Of a stretch of 64,000 nt of DNA, positions 20,410-31,413 are shown one piece after another. Position 1 is the stretch's first letter, and every line of letters begins with the position of its first letter. The stretch is from contig NC_033567.1 of assembly GCF_001680005.1 (NCBI RefSeq), positions 2,728,001 to 2,792,000 of the forward strand. Direction: 5' to 3'. The notes beneath the pieces are model-generated. The model searched no databases, was not told the origin of the DNA, and saw only the letters and a list, made by a program, of their open reading frames with translations. This DNA comes from Plasmodium coatneyi. Its lineage: Eukaryota; Apicomplexa; Aconoidasida; Haemosporida; Plasmodiidae. The translations under genes and the position numbers were made by a program.

Positions 20410-21015
20410 TTTTTACCTGCACCGTTCAGGCGATTTTTCGCTCATAATTCGCTGCCTTTTTTTTTTATTATTATTTTCCCCCGCGCGTAATCTTGCGATT
20501 GGGAAATGCCACACTTTTTCTTTTCTTCTCCCCCTTCAGGGCAAAGTGGCAGCTTTTACCACCCACTTCTTGGCCTCACAAGCCCTTTCAAAGGTAAACA
20601 CTTCACGGTGAATGTGTGTGTAAAGAGTGCATTTTTTTTTTTTCCCATTTTAGCTCACCGTTTTATTTGGAATTTTCCCCCCTTTTCGTGTCCACCCCTT
20701 AGGTTTTGTCTTTCCTCTTCTGGATTGTGTCACATAAAGAGTTGAATTCCTCGGACAACATCGTAATAAGAACGTGCATGCGGGTTGTGTTCCCCTGTTG
20801 GCGCGGCGCGCACATAACTACCTCCACGATGGTGTAAACCTTTACCACTTATTCACTCCACCCCCCCATTTTTACAGATCAAGTCGTATGTCGGCGTGTG
20901 GGTCGTAATCATGCAAATCGTCCAACTGGTGCTTATGGGAGACTTCATATATCACTACATTCGATGCCTGAGCAAGGGAGTCTCCTTTGACAACCTGTTA
21001 AATGAAAATGTGTGA
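19656..21015 (+). CDS. ER lumen protein-retaining receptor (ERD2/KDEL receptor)-like protein
   Basis: Five exons: 19656-20186, 20291-20362, 20540-20593, 20703-20762 and 20878-21015. Every junction is phase 0 with good donors (GTAAGT, GTAAAC) and T-rich acceptors, giving about 284 residues. Family marks are KKSCAGVSLKMMECY (ERD2 RSCAGISGKSQ), LFINCCIVYLCRYKYKNSYD, and VAWSFALYLESVCVLPQL (ERD2 TFSIYLESVAILPQ). A multi-span membrane protein is evident. KDEL receptors return escaped ER proteins from the Golgi. Compared with canonical ERD2 (about 215 residues), the N-terminus is some 50 residues longer with two extra hydrophobic stretches before the SCAG motif, and the segment between is divergent. 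It is probably the second, divergent ERD2-like protein rather than the classical receptor. Confidence 0.85.
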
Positions 21016-22577
21016 AGAAGGGTTTGCTTCCCAAGGAGGAAAGGAAAGTTAAAAAAAAAACGTTAAAAAGACAAAAGTTACGGAAAGGAGTTTTTTTTTT
21101 TTTTTTTAATCACAATTTTAACTACCTTTGAGAAAAGCACCAGTAGCAACTAAGTCACGGCCGCGGCGCATGTGCTACATGTAGGAGTGCCCCGATCTGC
21201 AAACAGGGAGCAGGACAAACTACCCATTTGAAAGAGAAAACACGAAACTTTACGAAGAAGCAGAATACACAGGTGCTATGTAGTGAGGGGGAGGGGTATG
21301 TTTGTGTCGGGGGACTACAATTCCAGCCCATATTTTATTATCCATGCACACGCTCATCATAAAAACCCCTGTTGTGCGTGATTAACTCCCCCTCCTTTTA
21401 AATTTAACCTTACATTTTACCTCTTTGCACACACATGTGATAAGTTTTATGTGTGCCCCTCTTGATGTAGGTTTCCTTGAATGTTGTGATGTTGCTGGGT
21501 ATGCACTGCTCTGCGTCGGCGTTGCGGTCCATGCGTGCATTCTAAAAAGTTTCCCATATTAGCAGTTCATCGTGTGGAGGAATGTAGGCACGTGCATGTA
21601 GATACGTTTATGTATACCCATGCCGTGCACGCGTATATGTGTGTGTGTTGTTCCCTTTTTCCTTTTTTTTTTTTTAACTCCCCATTTCTCCACTTTACCA
21701 CTACTTCACCCGTCCACATGTGACCGAATTGGTTGTTTGTTTTTCCTTCATGTATGTGTATGTGCATATATATTTGTGGGAAAAAAAAAAAAACAGAAAA
21801 CAAATGAAGAAAATTTTTTTTTTTTTTTCCCGTTTTATGTGTTACTTTTCATCCCTCTGCCCGTCTGTTCCTTCAATTGACCTCTCCTCTCTTTCCTTTT
21901 AAAGCACTTAAATAAAGACTCTTCCCCCCTTCGTTAATTTTATCCCTTATCAAAGCGTGCGTGCATACCTCACAGGGGTGATGTGCCGAAAGGGTATGTG
22001 GAATATGTAGCGGTGTAGTGATGCGGCGTGGTCAATCAGGAAGCGCAAACTTAGTCTCTCCCCCGTGCCAGTTATTCATGCAGTAGTGTGGGAGACAACA
22101 GGGTCTGCAATTGTAGGGGAGAGGCTGGTGCCATTTTGCCCATTAACTTATGACGGCTCCCGCAATAAGGAAAAAGGAAGCATATTCTCATGTGCGTACC
22201 ACTTCATTGGAACAAAAATTGCGGTGAGTGTTTTTTTTTTTTTCTACGCAAGGGGGAAATTGTGATGGTGCTTAATTTGCGTCATGAGCGTCACCACGAC
22301 GAGGTGCGCCAAATGCGGGCGAAATTCGACAGACCACCAACTTTAAGCGGCCTCCCCCATCCGGACGTGCAATTACATACTGTGTTACCCCTGGAGAGGG
22401 AAATTATTTTTTTTTTTTTTTTTTCCACCTCTTCGATGAGTACACTCATACAAAAAAAAATAAAAAATAAAATTAGGAGTCATCTCAACGGAGTGTCAAT
22501 TCTGTGTGGCGTTTGTAGGCCTCCCCTGCGGTTATCTCCACCGCGGAAATCTCCCACCAACACAGTTATTCAGAAAA
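21016..22577. other. Intergenic, ERD2-like to J-domain gene
   Basis: No gene is seen. T or A runs occur at about 21091-21107, 21664-21675, 21781-21793, 21817-21828, 22231-22242 and 22408-22424. The frame of the J-domain gene is open for 24 codons upstream of the chosen start but I prefer the ATG that begins a hydrophobic, basic leader. Confidence 0.55.
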
Positions 22578-24237
22578 ATGTTTTTCATTCGTAAGCGGTA
22601 CTTTGGCTTTTCCCATGGGTTGGGCGTATCGGGCGCGATCCAGAGGCGGCTGTTAAAGGAGGCCCCCAACTGCGCCTTCCAGAGGAGGTACTGCCAAGCT
22701 ACGCGGTTCTTATACGGCTGTATGGTTATCGCTTCGTGCAGCGTTTAGCAGGCGTAACAGCATCGCTGAACCGTTGCATCCCCGTGAACGATCTGTAAAT
22801 TCCGTTTCACATTCGCCACGCACACCCGTCCCCCCCCTCTCCATGCAGACCCTTCAGCACAAAAAACTTCTACGAAATATTGAACGTCCAACGAAACAGT
22901 AGTAAGAATGAAATAAAGCAGGCGTATCGAAAGTTGGCCCTGAAGTATCACCCAGACAGGAACCCAAACAATCGAAAAGAATCAGAGAAAATGTTCAGAG
23001 AAATAACAGAAGCATATGAGACGTTAAGTGATGAGAATAAAAAGCAGATGTATGACAGTCAACTGAATAGTGGCTTCTCTTCTGGCCACTTTGGAAACAA
23101 CTACGCTAACACGAACAGCAATGGTGGAACAAATTACACCTACCAGACGAGGAGAATGAGCGATGAGGAAATTGAAAAGGTTTTCAAGAACGTCTTTGGC
23201 ACGATGAACCTAAATGATCTTTTTAAGTCCAACGTTTTTGGGGAGGTAAGCACAACATACCTTCACAAATGGACATACCCTTCCTGCATCCTATTTGTTG
23301 TATATGACACCTTTAACTTTTTTTTCTTCCTCAGGGCAACTTCCCCCCTAGAGGAATGGGGAATGATTTTTTCACAAATTTCGGAGCACCTGGTAAGGCT
23401 GGCCACAGATCGAACTGAGCACCCAAACACCACTGCGTGTATTTTATCTGCACGGTGCGCTACATCTAAATGACCCCTTCCCCTTCGCAGGATCCTATCG
23501 GAGCAGCAGTGACAATATTAAACGTAAACCTGTTGGAGTAGTTTGCTCATATATTCATCCTACAACGTACTACCACATCTAACCATGTATTCCCACATCC
23601 TAACTTGTGTTGGCACATCCTACCTCGTGTTGCCATTTCCCCCCCGCAGAGACGAACATAAAAACGGAGATCATCCCGAGAGGAAACAAAATAATCGAAA
23701 AGACGACCAAAATAATTACCTACCATAATGGGGTGGTCAAGCAGGAAATCACCGAGAGGGAAATTAGCGGCAACAGCAAAGGTGCATGAGCGCGGAGCGG
23801 GAGGTGCGAAACGTCCACAGAGTCTTTGCATGTGTAGCGTGTAAATGGTACAAGGGGGGAGGTTCATTCGATCCCGTTTCGACCCCCTTTCGACCTCCTT
23901 TTCCGTATTTTTTTTTTTTTTTCACCGAGACGATGTCGTTTCGATGGCAATTCTGTGCCAACCATTTTTTTCCCACCTTCACGCCCTTATAGAGTACGAT
24001 GACATGTCCGACTTTGGCCTTTTCTACAAAAGTAATATTAACGTGGATCCCCGTTCCCGTCGAAGTGAATTCATAGATTATGCAAAAAGCGACAAAGGAA
24101 AAAAACTGGTGAAACAAGTTGCACGATATGGATATGGGATTATTTCCATTGCCGTGAGAAGGATCCTTGTAAATATTGTTATACAGGTTATTAGAAGGAT
24201 CGTTCAGGGCGTCATCCACATGCTGCGGCGTAGGTGA
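22578..24237 (+). CDS. DnaJ (HSP40) J-domain protein with organelle-like leader
   Basis: Exons read by eye: 22578-about 22735 (or 22687), 22849-23245, 23335-23392, 23491-23523, 23650-23781 and 23993-24237; frame is kept throughout and the product is about 325-340 residues. A J domain begins FYEILNVQRNSSKNEIKQAY and has the HPD triad in KYHPDRNP, needed to stimulate Hsp70 ATPase. No Gly/Phe region with zinc finger of type I DnaJ is seen, so it is type II/III. The N-terminus (MFFIRKRYFGF...) is basic and hydrophobic, suggesting a mitochondrial leader. The C-terminus is basic and hydrophobic (GIISIAVRRILVNIVIQVIR), perhaps a membrane anchor or amphipathic helix. The end of exon 1 is uncertain: two GT sites both keep frame, one with a weak GTGCAG context. 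Confidence 0.82.
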
Positions 24238-24343
24238 TCCGTCAGGGGGGACTACACACAAAACGTTCACACAGCAATACTTCCCATTCAAGGTGCACTT
24301 CCTCCCTATTTTATAACGACCCAAACGGTGCAGAAGGAGAGCA

Positions 24344-25306
24344 CTACTTTGAGGCGACGCGTCCTTCGAAGGATCCGAGAATTTTTCTGAAAAAGTACGC
24401 AGGTAGGAAAAAGCGCCGCCGTTTCTTCTCCTCGTAGATGATGCCCTTGACCAGTTTGCTTTTGTCGCCGTTCCAGAGGAGCTGCAGAGGGGGTGTTATT
24501 ATAAATTATAATTGTTATTGTTATTGTTGTTGTTGGTGGTGTAGTGACATATATACGGGGGAGAAAACTACCCGAAGAATGAGCCAACATATATATATGA
24601 GTGAACCACCTCATGGAACAGCACATCAGGAGGGTACCCCTCTTAGCCGAACGTAAGAGTAGTCACTCCCCTTTTCGCTTTTCGATGAACTAACCTCTGC
24701 CGTGTAGTAGACACGCCGATCAGGATGTTCCACTGTCCACGTTAAGTAATAGTTACTGTAGGACCACGTGCCTTGCACATCGTTAGGCATCTTCACTGTC
24801 CCATTCTCGTTTATGTGGATGAAAAAGGAAGTCTTCTTTTGTAGGAGAAAATTGAAGGTTGTAATCTCCCACCGGCAATTCTTTAGGGGGTGCACTTCTG
24901 TGTTCTCCTCTTTGTTTGTTTTAACTAGACCCCACCTGTTCACTAATTTTTTGGCGCCTTCCTTCCAGTTCGTCAGAATTGATCCATGCGGCAACACTGA
25001 CCGTTTCGAGGTGACAAGGTCGACTCTGTTTTGTTTCCCCCTGGGTGGGTAAAGCTCGGGGATTTTTAACAGAGGGGTACGTTCCCCTCTCCACCCCGCA
25101 CTTCTACGTCCAACTTCAAAGCCACTTTCGGAAGGATGCCGCAGCGGGTTCAGAAGAGACGAACCGATCGAGGACTGATGATATCCCTTCAAGCTTCTCC
25201 CTTCCGATAAGATGAATATCTTCACACTATACAGGATGAACAAAAGTGTTGTCAGGACAAAGGAGAGGGTCGTCCCTCTGGTTGGGAGGTACCTAAACTT
25301 GATCAT
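24344..25306 (-). CDS. Conserved protein of unknown function with N-terminal hydrophobic anchor, 249 residues
   Basis: Two exons, 25306-24695 and 24481-24344, joined in phase 0 (GTTAGT donor, CTGCAG acceptor). The start is the first ATG (MIKFRYLP); the frame upstream has no ATG. Residues about 13-33 (LSFVLTTLLFILYSVKIFIL) form a signal anchor. A low-complexity basic linker follows. The last 110 residues look like a compact beta-rich domain: CRWEITTFNFLLQKKTSFF, GTWSYSNYYLTWTV, YYTAELLWNGDKSKLVKGII. I do not recognise the family. A signal anchor plus basic linker is compatible with apicoplast or secretory targeting, which is inference. It is convergent with the J-domain gene about 100 bases away. 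Confidence 0.68.
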
Positions 25307-25681
25307 CTTGTGAGAGAAGGGTGGCAACGAGACAATTACGATGATGACTTCTTACCCCTACGTACCTACGTAGCTACGTCCCTACGTGTGTGCAAATGTG
25401 TGTGGGGGGGGAGGCAGCAAAAAAGGATGCAAGGGGAAGATACTCCTGAGCGGGGGAACCTTACTCCGAGGAGGCAAAATCCCAATGGAAAAAAAAAAAA
25501 AAAAATTACAAATGCACAAATGGAAATGCAAGTGCATAAAGGGGTTTTAAACTGGGTAAGCAGTCCAATCCACGCAGCCAATCCGAAAGGGAATTTAAAA
25601 AAAAAAAAAAAAAAAAGCTAAACAAAGCTGAACAAAGCAATGCAATGCAATGCAATGAATGCAACACTTGAGTCGAGCTCG
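25307..25681. other. Intergenic with A runs
   Basis: Spacer between two minus-strand genes. It has A runs at about 25489-25505 and 25597-25616 and a TGCAA pentamer repeat (about 25638-25662). It probably holds the 5' region of the 249-residue gene. No gene is seen. Confidence 0.55.
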
Positions 25682-26401
25682 TCACATCTCGTCCAGGTCC
25701 GTCTCCGACTCCACGCCGTACGTATCAATATATTTATTGTTGTGAAGAATTTCCCCGGACTTGCGTTTCAGCTCCTCCTCGCGCAACTCCTGCATGTCCT
25801 CCTCACTGAGGCACGCAAATATTTTATCCACCTTAAAGCCTTCGTAGTCAAACAACTTTTTTTTTTTAACAGACTTTCTCTCTTTGTTGATATCCTTTAT
25901 CCTTCTTCCGTTTTTGTCATACATGTGTTTTAATGCGTACTGGTAGTTCTTCCTTCGCTTTATTTCCTTCTGGTCGATTTTGCGGGCCCACAGGGGGGGG
26001 CTGGACGAAGTGCCAAGCCGATTGGTAGGTCTACTTGATGAGGTAGTGAAAGGGATACTGGTTGACCTTGTGTGTTTGCCGGGTAGTACCTCCCACATGC
26101 GAACCCTGCTAGCCGCTCCAACTCCTGTCCGACCTGCACACCTTCCGTTTGTACAACCGTCACCTCCACTTGGGGAGAAGTTCAAATGGTTGTTCCGCCA
26201 CTGTGTCGTCTTCCTCACACGGGAAGCGCCATTGATGAAGGTTTTTCCCCTTGGGCATGTCTTACCTCCCTGTTTCGTATTCCCCACCAAGTGGCTCAAA
26301 AGGAAAGTTTGTTCTCCTCTTTTACATTCAGTGAGGGAGAAAAAACAGGTAATGAGTATGGCCAAGCATTTAGCCGCCAGTCCGACTTTCCTCCGGTTCA
26401 T
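25682..26401 (-). CDS. Small conserved protein of unknown function with signal-peptide-like start, 239 residues
   Basis: Single exon. I chose the ATG giving MNRRKVGLAAKCLAILITCFF, which is a good signal peptide; the frame upstream has only non-ATG codons. After the signal there is a long basic, Ser/Thr/Gly/Arg-rich stretch with few acidic residues (to about residue 140), which resembles an apicoplast transit peptide. A Lys-rich helical C-terminal domain follows, with KRRKNYQYALKHMYDKNG and an acidic end. I do not recognise the domain. Apicoplast import is an inference from the bipartite leader. Confidence 0.65.
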   Translation of the reverse strand: MNRRKVGLAAKCLAILITCFFSLTECKRGEQTFLLSHLVGNTKQGGKTCPRGKTFINGASRVRKTTQWRNNHLNFSPSGGDGCTNGRCAGRTGVGAASRVRMWEVLPGKHTRSTSIPFTTSSSRPTNRLGTSSSPPLWARKIDQKEIKRRKNYQYALKHMYDKNGRRIKDINKERKSVKKKKLFDYEGFKVDKIFACLSEEDMQELREEELKRKSGEILHNNKYIDTYGVESETDLDEM

Positions 26402-26739
26402 AATTTTGTGGCATTCGCGCACCAAGGGGGGGGAAGAAGCGGAAACGTGAAAGGGAGTCCCAAAAGGGGAAACTCATATGACATAAGGTCAAGTGGGCCA
26501 GATAAGCATACCGCAAGGGGGAAGAAAAAAAAAAAAAAAAGGCTATCCCCAACTGCTCAACTGCCTAACACCTCTTCACAACGTCCAGCGTAAATGCAAA
26601 CAAATCCATGCGAAGGAAAATATTTAACGAAAAAAAGAGCCACAAAAATAAAAGCTAGTTTATGCCAAGCATCATTCAGTTAAAACCGGCACGACGTAAA
26701 ATGATCCTCCCAAAGCAAAGCGCATGACATATGTGGCAC

Positions 26740-26775
<36 letters not shown>

Positions 26776-27133
26776 GCAACAAGTAACACGTTAAGCAACA
26801 CGTTACACGCACACACAACTTGTTCACCCTTGGAGTGACAATGAAAAAAGTGGGACCCCTTTCATTCATTCCAGCATTGAACCCCGTGCGTGGGGAGATA
26901 CGCTAAGGTACACATTTCACACGGGGGACGCAACACATTAACGACCCATCCGTCAGTATAGTACCCACCACGTTTGAGGGAAGCAAAACGGATGATCCAC
27001 TTCGACGTAGGGTCTCTACCAGATCGAGTTGCTCGACGGACGACTCTTTTTGCATACGAGTAAGAGACAGATCCAGCAGATATTTCTTTTTTTCCACCTG
27101 TTCGCTGTCCCACAAATGGATAACTCACCACGG
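26402..27133. other. Intergenic between two minus-strand genes
   Basis: No gene is seen. There are A runs at about 26525-26540 and 26742-26774. This is the 3' flank of the PITH gene and 5' flank of the 239-residue gene. Confidence 0.55.
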
Positions 27134-28747
27134 CTAGAACGCGTCGAAGGAGAAATGCATCTTGCTTGCTGCGCCTTTCACCTTGTGGTCAGACAGATTT
27201 GGAGAGGCTTCGTAGACCTGCAAGAGGGGAAGTGCGTCATTGGAGGTGATAAGTGAGAGGTTATAAATGAGTGGTGATAAGCGATGATCGACATGTGGAT
27301 ACACGTTGAAGAGTTCACCCACCGCTTCGACCGCCTTCCTCGTGTAGTTCGTCCCTACGCCCTTCAGTCCTGTAGGGGGAGGTGAAAAAAGGGCCATTAA
27401 AGGGGCAATTAAAGGGGCAATTAGAGGGGTGGTTAGACAGCGCATCCGCGAAATGGCGCCAAAAGGGAGCAGACGCACGTATATGCGAATGCACACGCCC
27501 AGCAAACCTAAGTAATATATCTTGGTCATTTCCGCTCCGAAGTTTTCGCAAACGTAGAGGGTCAGGTGGGACACGTTGAACAGGGAGGTCACCTGGGCAG
27601 GGGGAGAAGTGAATGAACAAATAGGCAGAAAAGGTGCAAAGGTTATGGGGGGATGGGAAAAGGGCCTCAAAATGACTGTCAAAAATTTTTCTGAACCCTA
27701 AACCGGTAACCACCAGTGAAGTTTTCCACCATGATGAGACGCACCTTTAGCGGGTACTCTACCGAGCCGTGGTAGTCCTCCGTGAGGTCCAGCTCCTGCA
27801 CGCACTTGAAGTCGTGAATGCTGCACGGAACGGGGAAAGGGGGCACGCAATCTTTGCAACGCGTTTGCACAATTGGTGGTACGAACATGGTTGTTCTGTC
27901 GTGGAGGGTAAGTCATTCCCTTGTAAAAATATGAAATTACTTCTCAAAGTCGATGTCCTCCCGGTTGGAGTAAATTTTAATCTTCTTCGGGTAGCTTCCT
28001 TCTTCCCCTCCGATGAGGAACAAACTGACGATCTGGTAAATGGATGGTGTGCAGTGGGGCGTGTTAATGGATATTATACGGTTCAGGACTGGTGGATGGA
28101 AATGACCTTGGGTAGACGCCGTGGGGGACCCACTACACATACACAAAGAAGGAAGACGCCATTAAACATATACAACATTGAGGCGCAACGCGCAACTCCT
28201 CTCGAAGGGGTATCCTCTACCTTGCACGGACTAGTAAAAGGAATGTTAATTATCTGAGGGGGGGAAAAAAAATGGGGAGATACCATGAGATGTGTTTAAA
28301 TGGGGGGAAGAGCAATCATGCGTAGGGGAAATGCACATATGTTCCGGTTCGTTAGTCAGACGCGTTCGTACCAACTCATGGTCTGCGTCACTCTCGCAGT
28401 ATGTGGGGGATAGTCTGTCGTCGTATTGCTTCAGAATTTTCCTGCAAGACCCGGGCACCTTTCAAGGGAAAAAAAGGGGAAACAATATTACGAACAGATG
28501 ACAAACAAATGACAAACAAATGGTTAAGGCGTCGAAATAGTGTGGAGTGCAGTGACCGATCCGTGTAGGTTGGCATTCCACGACGGAGCATGTCTGAACC
28601 CCCTCCATAGCTGCCCTGCCAACGCGTTACCTGCTCATTCAACGCAGTCACCTTTTCGACGTCCATATATTTGAGCAGGAACTCTCCACCCCTCAACACC
28701 TCGTCGGCCTCCTTACACCCACATCCTTCGTGGTGCGAAATAGGCAT
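27134..28747 (-). CDS. PITH-domain protein (PITHD1-like)
   Basis: Eight short exons read by eye: 28747-28631, 28458-28372, 28253-28221, 28032-27941, 27820-27745, 27592-27497, about 27369 or 27361-27305, and 27217-27134. The joined protein is about 200 residues. It follows the PITH (proteasome-interacting thioredoxin) domain closely: INIPFTSPCK, IVSLFLIGGEEGSYPKKIKI, DFE, then EYPLKVTSLFNVSHLTLYV, NFGAEMTKIYYLGLLG, and VYEASPNLSDHKVKG near the end. No thioredoxin domain precedes it, so it is the PITHD1 type rather than TXNL1. In other organisms TXNL1 binds the 26S proteasome through this domain. The seventh exon start is uncertain: the best acceptor (CTACAG at about 27370) is out of phase and a weaker one 8 bases on keeps frame. 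Confidence 0.82.
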
Positions 28748-29080
28748 TGTAGGGTTCGTTCACTCTGATCGGAATGTTGTTAGTTTGCTCATTGGGGGAG
28801 AGTTACTCTCTCCGTGTGGGTGATGAGGGAGCTTTTCCTATTGGATATTTTCTGCGGAGGTGAAAATGGGAAGCACGTTCACCCCTCTACAAAACTGTAC
28901 TTTAAAAAAAAATGGAAATTCCCACGAATGGTCAGTTGGGCACAAAAAAAAAAAAAACAAACAAACGCACGAACGTACGTACGGTTTATGAACCCCGTCG
29001 TCAGCTGTTCCTCCTCTTTTCGTGAAGTTGAAAAGTTTAAGGAAAAAAAGTGGGGAGGTGTCAATGCAACAAGGGGACGC

Positions 29081-29124
<44 letters not shown>

Positions 29125-29272
29125 AGTACATGTGGCATGCAGGAAAAATTGCGGAGGGAAAACTCCAAAAGGATTGACCACATCTTCGAAGGTTGTTACA
29201 AATGGTATGTTGCGTGGAGGTTACTTCTTCCCCTTTAACCAAACGGCGTGAACAAATACGCGTGGTTGCTGC
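28748..29272. other. Intergenic with long A run
   Basis: Spacer between two minus-strand genes, holding A runs at about 28944-28956 and 29083-29117 (about 34 bases). No gene is seen. Confidence 0.55.
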
Positions 29273-31015
29273 TCAAAGAATAAAAGGAATTTTCTTCCTA
29301 TTCCCGTGGAGGACACGGAGGAGGGTTTTATCCTCTTCGGATCGACACCAAGAGTACGGATGCTCTCTCTTGTTAAAGGTAAGGTTTTTCTCTGCATGAT
29401 CTGTTCCTGTGCAGGTCGTTTTGCCCATCCACGTGTAACTTCCTGCCCCACCTCTCATTAACGGAATGAGTAGGTACGAATCAGACACACGCAGGAGGTT
29501 AAGGCGATGCAAACACGACAGCATCAACCCTAGGCAGGAGTACTTATACGTTCCTTCTTCGTCTGTGTCAATTCCTAATGGAGCACTTGCGTGTAGATTT
29601 ATTAACGCAACTTTACTAGCATCTGATAGACACTCTCTAAACAAACCCACGTGGTAAAATAGCCGGGCCCTCCACACTAAAAGTTCCGCCAAGGAGTGGT
29701 ACTGTCGATATGTGAGACAGTGACTTATGCAGAGGTTTAATTTGCTTACAACTGATGACAGTGGGTGGTGCACGTGCTTTTGAAGGATGTAGTCCTGCTC
29801 AACCACGTGCTTCGCCCTCATGGTTGTCTCCTCTTCGCTTAACAGGAAGGATAAAAACCGTTCCTCATATTGTAGCAGTGTTTGTCCCTCCTCCTCTGAA
29901 TAATCTGTAGAGCATCTGGTGGAGCAAGTGTCGTCCGTCTCAAGGTTCAGCACCCCCTTGGTCGGGCCTTTCGTCTCTATTCCGTTTTGTGCGCTTTGCA
30001 ATTCGCCCAGCCCCATCACGTGGTGAATCCGTCGGTCACCTGATCCAGCCAGCACGAAGCAAGCCGCCTTGGCCATGCACAAGCTAGCGGAAAGGGAAAA
30101 ATGGTTGGCCTTCAAAAGGCCACTCAAGCTACGTAGCTGCAAAAGGTGAAGCAGCAAATTGGAGTAATAAAAAACGTCACGCATGAACCCTACTCTGTAG
30201 CTGGCCACACATAGCATGTGCACGTTCTCCAGACAAAGTATTATAAACGTTTGGTCACTGATACAGGGGATGGTATTGCAACTGTCCCGAATACGTCTGA
30301 CCAGCCTCATCTGAAAAGTGTCCTTTTTCTCCTCTCCCCTAAAGAGGGAAAAAAAAACTGCTCTTACGTTTCTTCCTTTCGGCTTTCCCTTCAGTATGGC
30401 TGCTTTTTCTCTACTAAACTGGCCCCTACAGATATGCACCAAAATGGCGTGCAGGAGGCGGCTATATAGAAGGCAACTCCTCTCTTCCCGCGTCCGTTTC
30501 TGCTCGGATGGGGACCCTCCCAACTTGGACCCACGCTGCTCCATTCTTGTAAAGTAAAAATGGACCAAATTGAACAAACTTCCAATGTTAAGTGCATTCC
30601 ACTGTAGGGAATTCTTCACCAGACGGAGAAACGCTTTGTTAACCTCTTCGTTTTTGCAACCCCAATGGATGACTTCCTTCAGGAGGAGACTACTCTCCTT
30701 TTGTAAAATGATTGACTTTGCATACCTGCTTCGAGCTCCTTCTACCAATGACGTGTACCTGTCTATGTTGCTTAACAACGGCTCACTTCTAATGTGGTAC
30801 TTACTGCTCATCCGGTCATAACCTACTAGGACCCCTTTTTTTCTCCTTCCTACTCGACCGCATCTGCTCATTCGCTTCATCGTGCCATTCGTTGTTCTGT
30901 TCTTCCCGCTTAGTATTATCACATCGGAGGGGGGGGAATAGGGGCAAACACACAGGTTCACCCTGCCCAAATGAACCAAGTGGTAACTCTTTTGGGGGAG
31001 ACCAGACCCCTTCAT
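29273..31015 (-). CDS. Conserved protein of unknown function, 580 residues
   Basis: Single exon, ATG start; a downstream Met (MKRMSRC at about residue 46) could also serve. The protein is mostly helical with Leu-rich stretches such as IGSLFNLVHFYFTRM, FYYSNLLLHLLQLRSLSG and LAELLVWRARLFYHVGLFRE. The last, followed by CLSDASKVALI, resembles a tetratricopeptide helix pair. There is no signal peptide, membrane span or catalytic motif I can name. It lies in tandem behind the helical-repeat gene on the same strand, 400 bases apart. Protein-protein interaction through helical repeats is the most that can be inferred. Confidence 0.7.
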   Translation of the reverse strand: MKGSGLPQKSYHLVHLGRVNLCVCPYSPPSDVIILSGKNRTTNGTMKRMSRCGRVGRRKKGVLVGYDRMSSKYHIRSEPLLSNIDRYTSLVEGARSRYAKSIILQKESSLLLKEVIHWGCKNEEVNKAFLRLVKNSLQWNALNIGSLFNLVHFYFTRMEQRGSKLGGSPSEQKRTREERSCLLYSRLLHAILVHICRGQFSREKAAILKGKPKGRNVRAVFFSLFRGEEKKDTFQMRLVRRIRDSCNTIPCISDQTFIILCLENVHMLCVASYRVGFMRDVFYYSNLLLHLLQLRSLSGLLKANHFSLSASLCMAKAACFVLAGSGDRRIHHVMGLGELQSAQNGIETKGPTKGVLNLETDDTCSTRCSTDYSEEEGQTLLQYEERFLSFLLSEEETTMRAKHVVEQDYILQKHVHHPLSSVVSKLNLCISHCLTYRQYHSLAELLVWRARLFYHVGLFRECLSDASKVALINLHASAPLGIDTDEEGTYKYSCLGLMLSCLHRLNLLRVSDSYLLIPLMRGGAGSYTWMGKTTCTGTDHAEKNLTFNKREHPYSWCRSEEDKTLLRVLHGNRKKIPFIL

Positions 31016-31413
31016 GGAACGTATCCACCAAAAGAGTTACCACATATAAAAATATATATATATATATATATATAAATTAAATATATAAAAAATTTTTAAT
31101 TTCTCACAAAAATAATAACGTCCAGGGAGAAGGGCTTCTACAAAAAGGGGCGCTCCCCTTCGTAAAATGCATCAAAGGTAGAGCATGCTGCAGCCTCCGA
31201 ATGGAGGATGGAACCCATTTGGTTAGGTACCCCACTACAGGAGAGAGTAGTCCCCGTTGGAGCACCTTCATTTGGGGACATTCCCGCCTGCACCATCTTT
31301 AAAATAATCGTTACGTAAATTATGCATAGGTGATATGTGTGCACCTCGCTTGCAAACTGATAAACTGATAGGTGTTGCTTTTTTTTTTTTTTTTTTTACG
31401 CACTCCCACACCG
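31016..31413. other. Intergenic; AT-rich TA microsatellite and T run
   Basis: A TA dinucleotide run lies at about 31050-31075 and a T run at about 31379-31398. I looked here for a missing 3' exon of the helical-repeat gene (a RAP domain) and found none. Confidence 0.55.
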
